64,000 nt of DNA, taken from contig CM072877.1 of assembly GCA_036937835.1 (NCBI GenBank), positions 17,228,001-17,292,000 on the forward strand. The letters run 5' to 3'. How positions within the stretch are numbered: position 1 is the first letter of the stretch; each line of letters opens with the position of its first letter. The notes under the pieces are model-generated. The model made no database searches and had not been told where the DNA came from. It saw only the letters and a program-made list of their open reading frames with translations. The translations under genes and the position numbers were made by a program. This DNA comes from Pampus argenteus (Eukaryota; Chordata; Actinopteri; Scombriformes; Stromateidae). Of the stretch, positions 39,401 to 49,700 are shown in pieces.

Positions 39401-41305
39401 ATCTGTTCGGTTGCAAAAGGCCCAAAGATCTTCAACGTATTATCACAAACTTTCAGGATTTGAATCGTGCTTGGACTACATTAGGATGTTTATCGTGCAT
39501 CAATCAATAATTTATTATTGCATTACATAAACAGTGCACAAGGGGAAGCCTCAGAGGCTCGGTGAGGCATATTAATGGATTTACAAGGACGTTTACATTA
39601 GCGCTGGTAGCAGACGGGAAGCTGGTAATAATTAGATAAAAGGTAGATTCGTGTTTTTTAGTTTTGGGGGCTTTTTTTTGTCAACGGTGGAGGATCCAGC
39701 TTTTTGAAGTCTTTTAATAATTCAGAAATCACAGCGACTCAGTCAGTCAGATCAGTATATTTCATTATTCAACATGTTGTCTGAATAAGAGATTGTATAG
39801 TCTAGAAAATTAATATCCTAATGTCTCTAATGTTTTAATATGGCTTCATTCAAACTGACTCGTTCTTGTTGTTTCTCTCCACAGAGTGTCGCCTCCAAGC
39901 TGGGACCTCTGCCCAGGATCCTGCGGGAGGTAAACGCAGCTCTGTCCAACCCGTCCTGCGTCCAGATGACACCCGGACAGTCCTCGGAGAATATGGGCTC
40001 ACCACCCGCTGAGGCAAGCTGCAGCATCTCAACCGGCCTGCAGAAGATGGTCATCGACAATGATCTTTCAGGGTAAGAAGTAGTTAATATCTCACACACA
40101 AACACAAGTCTGTTCACTTACTGTGAAATCTGTGTTATTTTTGAATGGTGAATATAGCAGAGAAGTAGAAGCAGTGTGTGAAATACGGTGTCTCGAAAGC
40201 CACTAAGAACCATGAAGCTAATTGTTTTCTATTTATCTATATGATAAATAGTTTAAACACATACTGGCATGTTAAACTGAGCAGGAAACAATAAAAGTCA
40301 CCTTACAGTGAACAGGCAGATAATATATATTTGTACTCCAGCTGCTGGCATGGTGGATATAGTAGTGCAAACTATAAATGTAAGGTAATTAATGCACTTA
40401 AAATCTGCAGTTGTGTTTCTCCTGCATATTTCAAAGTCCAATAAATACAATATATATGAGTCCATGTGTAAAATATAACAGAAAAAGTCCCTGAAAGGTG
40501 CTTTTATCATGAAACAAACAAATCGGGTTTAAATATTCTGTTCTTCAAATGAGATAAACTCTGAATCTTTTGGCACAGCTCACCACTTTTTTTTTTCAGT
40601 TACCATTAAATCTGCTGACACACCTGTTTGTTTACAGTATTTTTCATCATTTACTTATTCCCTGGCGCTCCAGGTTTTTGCCTTTATTGTCTTCACTAGC
40701 AGCCAGTTCTTGGCAACTTCAACTACAGGTCCGGAATTGATTTAGAGACTCATTTTAAGACATATTTCATTAAAAAAAAAAACATTACACACTCCCCAAT
40801 CATCAAAGGACACTGTTTGAATGCATCATTTGTGCGGTAATGATGAAGCCAACAATGATAATACACACCAGATAATGATAATACACACTGCCACAGTTCT
40901 CCTTGAGTGTTAAAATGCTTGTCATGTGAGACCATGACGCAGTGAGAGTATCACCTCTGCATGTTCACATCAGCCAGATGAAAACCTCTTCTACTCACCT
41001 GTGGATAAATACACACTCAGACAGCATCTTATCTCACTTATCTCCCGTCCCTTTAGTCCCTGGCTGAACGATGACAAGGTGACACTGAAAGATTGATGAA
41101 CATAACAAAACTGTGCTTCAGGAACACCAGTAATCACATGAGATGAGAGCAAACTGTACAAAACAGGAAGAGAAGAGCCAGACAGCTGATAGCATTATGC
41201 TACCAGGAGACCCCGATCAATAGAACTGATAAAGTGACGTCCATATATGACCGGATGTCATATATAGAGCCTCTTTACTTTATCACAGTAACTGCTTATG
41301 TATTG

Positions 41306-41372
<67 letters not shown>

Positions 41373-43673
41373 GCATCCTCATCAGCATGCTATGAGACTG
41401 AAACGACATTCAAATGAGCTCTGCCTTCTCACCTAATTACTTCTCATCAACCAACCGGTGACATGAAAAGTAGGAGAAAGAAAAAGAAGAAAGCACCAAG
41501 ATTGAAAAAAAAAAAAAAAAAAAAAGTGAAGAAATTGTGCAGAATGAAGGGAAGAAGTTGGGAGGGGAAGGGTAATGAAACAGAGGGAGAAGGACACAGA
41601 AAGAGGGAGGAGATGAGCGTGATGTGAATAATAGAGATTATTAGAAGATAAATCACCGTCTATCAAGATAATCGTCTTCTGGCAATAAAGCCTCCGTCTG
41701 CTGGCGGAAGGGAAGGAAGAAAGGGAAGGTGAGGCGACGGGAGGCGACGCAAACGGGCGGAGAAGCCACATGTCTTCAAATTATTACAAATTTCTAGTCG
41801 TACAGTATGTGAAATATCAGAAGGTGGATTTATGCTCTCATGTGTTTGGTCTTATTTAACTTTATTTATATTTTTAGTTCCACTTTTTTTCTTTCATTTT
41901 GATTATCTGTTCTGTGTTATTAAAACCTTTGATGGGTTAAATAACTGCATTTATGTTTAAATTAATGCAAATAAAAATGACAGTGTTTATTTGCGATCAT
42001 TCAGCGATTTATTTATTGATCTGTTTCTGTATGTTTTCTCTCTCAGATTGGTTGACTTCACCAGGTTACCCTCCCCCACCCCAGAAAATAAGGACCTATT
42101 TTTTGTGACAAGGAGCTCAGGGATCCAGCCTTCCCCAGCACGCAGCTCAAGCTACTCTGAGACCAACGAGCCAGACCTGGGCATAGCCAATGGCAGCAAG
42201 AGTCTCTCCATGGTGGACCTCCAGGACCCCCGCAGTCTGGAAAGTGGCCTAGGTCCCAGCACCTCAGACGCTATGGGTGAAGGCCCAGTTTCTGGGGGCG
42301 TCTGGTCAGCCAGAGTCCCACAGTGCAACATCCCTGGAGGTCCCACCTTGAGAAGGCCAGGCCAGACCCCCACCACCCCAGGCACAGAAAGCACCCCGGG
42401 CCGACCTGCCCAGCTACTCGCCCCCCTGTCCTTCCAGAACCCGGTGTACCAGATGGCCGCCTGCCTGCCCGTGTCCCCTCGTGGAATGACCGACTCGGGC
42501 TCCGAGTGCCACAGTTCTGTCAGTTCCCATAGCAACAACGAGGACGGACCACCAGGAGGAAAACACACCTTCTTGAACCACGGTGGAGGAGGTGGTGGTG
42601 GTGGCGGGAGCAGCGGGGATGAGTACACTAGGCGTTCGGGTGAGTTTAACCGCCGACAGCTGTCCCTGACAGAAGCGCAGCACCAGCCCACCGTCCCCAG
42701 ACAGAACAGCGCCGGCCCACAGCGGAGGATAGACCAACCTCCGCCTCAGAGCATCACACGGGGCCGCACTCCTCCAAATTTGCTCAGCGGACCTTATCCT
42801 CGTCCCTCGTCTGGCAACATGATGACATCATCACCCGACTGGCCAGGCAACGGGGCTCGGTTACGACAGCAGTCCTCCTCCTCCAAAGGTGACAGTCCTG
42901 AGACCAAGCAGAGGGCTCAGCACAAACAGGTATGGGACACACGCAATTAGAAAAAAAATAAAATAAAAAAACGCCTCATAGCATGATGAGAAGGGCTGTG
43001 TGGGCGGACTCAGCACAGACACTACACATTGTGCCCTAATGAACTACAGTTACTGTAATAACAGTAATTTGCATAGAGGCAGCTCATCACTTCACCACTG
43101 TTTTACTGGTGGAGTTTAATGGGCTGAAAATGAGATTGGTGGAGGCACAATTAGGATCTTATTAACTAGCGGCTTACAGTATGTGCTCATATGTACACAC
43201 AAGGCATGGATACATACAGATATATATATCGCTGAGTTACTGTGTGTGAACCTGATGAAGGTTCACTGATGAAGGTGCTGACACCTACAGTCTTCCGTTT
43301 CCTCTCATGTACAGTAACAGCCTACAGACACCCTCTCTACTCATCTGTCTACCCGATAACTGGCACATATAAACACACACACACGTTTTCCTGCTAGCCT
43401 CCAGGCTTATAGTATAAACCTCCCCTGTATGTACGACACTGTACATGTGTCTTTAGGTGTCTGCACACTCACACGTGTGTAAATCACACCTGTAAATCAG
43501 TGCGACGGTGTGTGTGTGAGCTTGCAGACAGGAGTGCGTATCCATTCCATCTGCTTTCAATCCAGATGAGTTTCAAGCATTTCAAGCTTATTTCTGTTGT
43601 TTTCTGTGCTGTGATTGCAACCTCCCTCCTCCTCCCCCCTCTCCTTCCCCCGTCACTTGCACTCAGCTCATGT

Positions 43674-43710
<37 letters not shown>

Positions 43711-46700
43711 GTGTTGGTTTTACTAGGCCCCCTCCCCAGTGAACCCCAGTGCGCTGGACCGCACAGCCGCCTGGCTATTGAATATGAATGTGCAGTATTT
43801 AGACCATGAGGGGATGGAGCCAGAGTCACTGAGAAACAGAGAGGATCTGACTCAGGTGGAGAAGGTAACCTTTGACCTCTACCAACCCTCCTTTTCACAA
43901 ACCACCTCAACCTTTTAGCCCTTTTTGCCCACTTAACTGTCCTTCCTCTCCTCTTCCGCTCATGAGTTCCCTCATATACCTCCCTCCTTAAAACACCCCT
44001 TCTTACACCTAATTATCTCCTGTATCTAACCCCACCTCCCCTCGCCTTTTCCTCCAAGCCAGAGGTCCGTTAGACGTGCACAAAGTGTCACTTACAGCCA
44101 TAATATGAGCATGTATAACACTGAAAGTAACGTGAAGTAAATGGATTATTTATTATGTATGACCCACAATGAGCTTTAGTTGTAACTGTCAAAATCAGGG
44201 ACGTCACAGCAACAGCAATAATGGCAGAAAAGCAGTTATCACAGGCAAAATAAGTGTGAGGCTTAATTATAAGAGGAGAAGGATAGCAGTTGATATGGTG
44301 TGAGTGAATGTGTATATGTGTGTGTATGCACATGCAGTACATTCACACAGACAGCTTGTGTGCTTGTATCTCTTTGAGAAATAGACAGAATAAGGCTTTT
44401 TTTTTTGCTGCTTCCTCTGCCTTCGTTCCTGCTTGCTTCTCTTCTCAGCAACCTTTACAACCGTTCACCCCTCAGCTTCACTTCTATGCTTTGATTGGCT
44501 TCCACACATGCTTCCCCCCTATTTTTTTTTTTTTCCTTTTTCCTCCATCCATAATGAACACAAACCTGTCATCCTAACATAGCTCATACTTTATGGAAGC
44601 CAGCAGCCCAGGCAGGGAGAGCAACCAAAGAAGGCAATAACTTCAGTCTAACAAAGAAGCCGCCGCCACCTTAAAATAGCAGAGCGGCAACAAGAGAAGA
44701 ATTGGAAAACAGTAAATCCTCCACAGCAGCTTAGACACATGCTCCGGCTAATGGTCCATAGTTTGTTAACAATGCCTGGAGTGTAAAGTTGAATATATAC
44801 TGTATATATTTTGTGAATTTGTTATGTTAAAATTGTTCCGTTTCAGGATATAAGATATAGATTCAAGAATTTGTTAACATGGATAAACACAAGAACTACT
44901 TATATAGACAATATCAACATTTCAGTCCGACCTCGAGGTAGTGAACATTTATAGCAGACTGTTAGAAAGGTGAGACTTTGCAGAGAAGTCTCAAAAACAA
45001 GCGCAAACATTTAATCTGGGTTAAATCAACGATGAATACAAATACTTAGCAGGTAAGGAGAAGGTTGTGAGGAGGTTCAGGTTATAACCTGCATGGATAT
45101 GACTGGACATCATCAGTCAGCTGGTAGTCAAACAGCTGATGAATGAGTCAATGATTAATGGTGAAATATGAATCAAACAGCTGATGCCAGCCAGGATATG
45201 CAAGCACTCACCCTGAACTGAACAACATAAAACATTAACACAAAGCATTTTGTTGCTTAATAGCGACATTTATTTGGACTGCAACAGATATTTGGCTGCT
45301 TGATTTTGTTTCTATGCATGTTGGATATTTGATGCAGAGGACGGGATCAGCGATCAGGGTAGTTTGAAATAAAAATCCACTTACTTTGTGATGTTCTCAT
45401 CAAATGTAATACAGTAGGGACAGAGCTGCATCTGTGCAGATGACCTTTATATATTTTGTCCTGTCCTGTTCTTTATTATACAGCATTCACTGTAGATGTG
45501 CTAATTATATTATTTAGTCGCTTGAATTTCAAATACAACGAGCAGTAACACTGAAAAACACTAACATGGCACACTGTTAATTGTGTAATGCATGCAGATA
45601 AAAGATATTACCATACAAGGTCAAAATACTCACAAATATTTAGTGAGTTTTCCAAGAGATGCACGTTTATATTTGAGCAAAAAAACCTTCCTCATCAGCA
45701 TCTGATTAATTCTGTTTTCAACAGTGCTGAGAGGAAACAGCTTCTGCAGTAGGTTTTAATTTGCTCTGAGTTAAAAATCAGATGTTACGGATAGAAAAGG
45801 AGGAGAAGAGAGCGTAGCGAAAGACATCAGGGGGTTACCGAGCAGAGTCACTGTGTTTGTGCAGTTTGAGGGACAAAGGCAGTTATAGATACAGTAAAAG
45901 TCATTCATTCTCAGGGGATGTAGTGACAAGAGCAGGGTGATCTTAAGAGATGGAGAAAAAAGTAGAGGAGGCGATAAGATAAATCTATTCAAGGTCACTA
46001 TTCCTCCCGGGGAAGAGAGAGGTGATGGGAAAAATGTCCCAGTGTTAGGCCAGAGAGTGACGCAGGGAAAATAAGAGAAGGTGACGAGGAAAGATAAATG
46101 ATCCCAGCAGCAGCATCCTCACAGTGTGTAATTGAATCGGATCATTTGGGGCGCTCTTGATAGTTCGTCTTTCACGTTGTTCTCCATCAAGTTATTGCTG
46201 AATGATATTCAGGAGTTTGTTCAGATATAATATGCAGATAAACTTGTCACATTGCTTCCACCTTGACACACACACACACACACAAAAAAGAAATGCTCAG
46301 ATTCTCGATTAAAGTTTTCGTTCAGGAACATTATTTTACCGTCATATCAAGATATTTTTTGTTATTACGACATATTTTTCCAATTACATACCAAGCTGTA
46401 ACATTTCTAGTTGTAACAACATATCAAGTTATCTGGTTATAACATGAGATTTTTATATAAAATGCTAAGTGAATCTTATCTTTAAAATAAAAATGTTTAA
46501 TTCGGGACAAAGATATATGTATGATATATGTTCCACAGTAAAATGTGTCTGTACTGTAGTTGTGAACGTGAGTATGATTATATGTCTGTCTGTGGACAGA
46601 CAGCCACAAACAATAAATAAAACGATCAAAACATACAACCAGTCATTATTAAATTATATCTATCTTATATTTACATGGATCGATCGACTTTGTGTAACAG

Positions 46701-49700
46701 CATGAACGTTTTGTTGATCGTTAAATTATAAGTTGTTACAATAATTACTTATTAAAATAAAAATATATATTTTCTTTCCATCATGTATAACAGTTAGTTT
46801 TCTGTCTGTAGTTTAGTCTGTTTTTTTTTTATTCATTTATTTTGCAGTAAAAATATCAGCTTTTGTTCTGTATGAACTTCTTCACAGTATCAGGAAACGG
46901 TGAAGTGAAGTAAGACTGAACCCTGATGAGCCGTAACACGTTTCCCTTAAAACCACAACCGACTGCAGCTTTTAGAAAGACAAAACGTTTAACTAAATCA
47001 AGCAGATTGGTTGAATTAAACCTGACGTTTGATCATTTTTTTCTTTAATCGCTGTCGGGTCGTCCTGTCTGTGGTGTCACTCTCTGCTCCGCAGGGATTT
47101 AATTCCTATAATCGTTTTCTCCTCACCTGAAAGAAACTCCAGGAAGAGACTTTCAGAGCCTTTTTCACAAGCTACGCTCCTATGTCACAGGTTACATCAC
47201 ACCCTTCCCATCCTCCTTTGTTTTGTTCATTCTAACTATCCTTCACTTTTTTATTTGTTGTTGTCAGTTTAACCTCTGAAGGTCAGAACATTTTTGTTTC
47301 AGAGGAAGAAACAGCTGAATTTGATAGATTATGTTCTCATAATGATGAAATCTTATCAGTATCAGTCAAGTGCTATAATGAAAGTGAAGCGTGTGATTTC
47401 CTGAGAGGCCGTCTCTTCGTTTCTAAAACTAAATTGGTCTCAGACACAACGGGGCGTAATCTCAGGTTGTTGTTTTTTTTTGTTCTTGTCAGTGATGCTA
47501 ATGAAGAAGGGGATCCTGCTGATATTGTTGACGATGATGATGATCATCATTATGATAATAACAGAAGCCATGATAATAATCTCATCGCTCTCTGTTTCTT
47601 TGTTCAGTACCAGCAGGAGATCGCGGTGCTGCAGGAGAAGCTGCGGGCGTCGGTGCAGAAGCTGGAGGAGTACGAGGCCCGACTGAAGGGTCAGGACGAA
47701 CAAGCCCAAAAGGTGCTGATGGAGTACCAGGCCAGGCTGGAGGAGTCCGAGGAGCGCCTGCGCAGACAGCAGGACGACAAGGACCTCCAGATGAAGGGCA
47801 TCATCAGCAGGTAGAAGAGGAGAGATGTTGATACGCAGCTCTGTGCACATGTCCAATTATTTAGACTTTATTTAGCTCCTGTCACACTGCATCCTCTGGT
47901 TCTATGTTTCCAGGTTAATGTCAGTGGAAGAGGAGCTAAAGAAGGATCATTCAGACATGCAGGCAGTGGTGGACTCTAAACAGAAGATCATCGATGCACA
48001 GGTCGGTTTGCTTTCTCACAACAGTGGTGTAGGTTACATATGATATTTGTCTATGCTTTCTGTCTGTGTTCTTCACATTTGTATGTGCTGTCACTTTTGT
48101 TTTTTGCTTGAAGAGACAAAGGGTCACTGTAATACAAAGAGATGTTTTATTCATCGCCGTCTCAGCGCTCGCATTGACAAGCTTGAATGGCTGAGCAGAA
48201 CATCTCCGCTCCCCCCCCCCCCCCCCCCTCTCTCTCTATCTTATAAAATATAGATTTATACATTTCTTATCTTCTTCTGCCAATATGTAGCTCTTCTATA
48301 ATCCATCGTGGTTCCTATTCATACAAAACTGTCTTTAAAATCCTTCTTAGAAAACAAGAAAAAAGTGTCTGAATATTTATTGTTGGGAGGATCATGTTAA
48401 ATTAACCAGAGAGTGATTTTGTGGGCAGAATTGTTGCCATAAAGGATTAAACGCTGCTGTGAGTGTTACAGACGTTGTGTCTGGTGCCATTTCCTGTATA
48501 CTCTGGAAAAATGTACATTATATATATATATGCAAACACACACACAGTGAAGCACAGATGTGCATCTTTGGATGTTAATGATTAGTGGTTTTATGACAGA
48601 ATATGAAAAGAAAAATACAACATGACAACATTTACACAAACCCAGACGCAGACATGCATAGACGATTAATCTCCTTCGCGCTTTAAGTAACGAGACTTTG
48701 CATCTGCAAACAAACATGCCGCATTAAGGCAATATGTCGTCTCCCAGAGTAAACAGATGTTGACTTAGGAATTAAAATGCCTTCGTCTGAATAAACTTGG
48801 GGTTTAAACGTGTGGATGCATCAACTAAATACTGAAAGCAACTTTTTTGTTTAGATTTTACTGTTGTATTGGCATGTTTTGGCATTGGATAATAAAGGTT
48901 ATGTAGGTCTTAGGTCTTAATGCAGCATGCACAATAGTCATATGACCTGAACCTGACTGTTGTTGAGTCGGGTGGAGCTCATAGGACATAGGGAAAAGGG
49001 TTGATGTTGATATTATGATCAGAAAACGAGGGGAACTGTGGTGGAAATTTACTGACGGTGACGGAAATTTACTGAGCAGCTTTGTAATTTGTGTGCTGAG
49101 AAGCTCAGTCTGGCCAAGGTTGGTTCATGATGGCCATAACTATGTGTTACATGTCAGCTGAAAGGTGTGTCCTTGCGAGGAATGGTTCAGGTTGCCAGGG
49201 CTTTTAAGTGCAACACAGCCCTGAGACAGTGAGGTCCGAGGGGAGGTGGAGGTTTGTACCATTCACTGTTGAATGTTTTGTTTTCTCCTGCTGATTCCTG
49301 ACAGCAGTGTGAAGTTGACTTTTTACTTCATTGTAAAGACATGTCAAGGTTGACACATGAGCTATGAAATGAACTATTTATGACACGTTTGTGCTATTAA
49401 GAATGTTTGAATCAGTCTTGGAGCACTTGCATAAACAAGGCTTGCAGAAAAAAAACATACGATAATAAGAGAGATTTAGGTTAAAAATACAAACAGCTCT
49501 CACATGACCTCAACCTGAGGAGGGAGAGATCCTTGTGTCTTTTCTGTTGAAACTCTTCCATCTCTCTAACTGTATTCATATGTGTGTGCAGGAGAAGCGC
49601 ATAGCATCGCTGGATGCAGCCAACGCCCGTCTGATGAGCGCTCTGACCCAGCTCAAGGAGCGCTACAGCATGCAGACCCGCAACGGCATCTCCCCCACCA

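Noticed and set aside
42152..42691. A 179-codon open frame on the minus strand
   Set aside because: It is the shadow of GC-rich dab2ip exon 9, whose plus-strand frame is conserved with human DAB2IP and spliced in phase.
47434..47607. Upstream extension of exon 11 through an Asp/His/Asn-rich stretch, with a second acceptor-like CTTGTCAG near 47493
   Set aside because: Exon 10 ends in phase 0, so using that acceptor would give TGA as the first codon. The extension is low-complexity GAT/CAT repeat and the family has no such insert.
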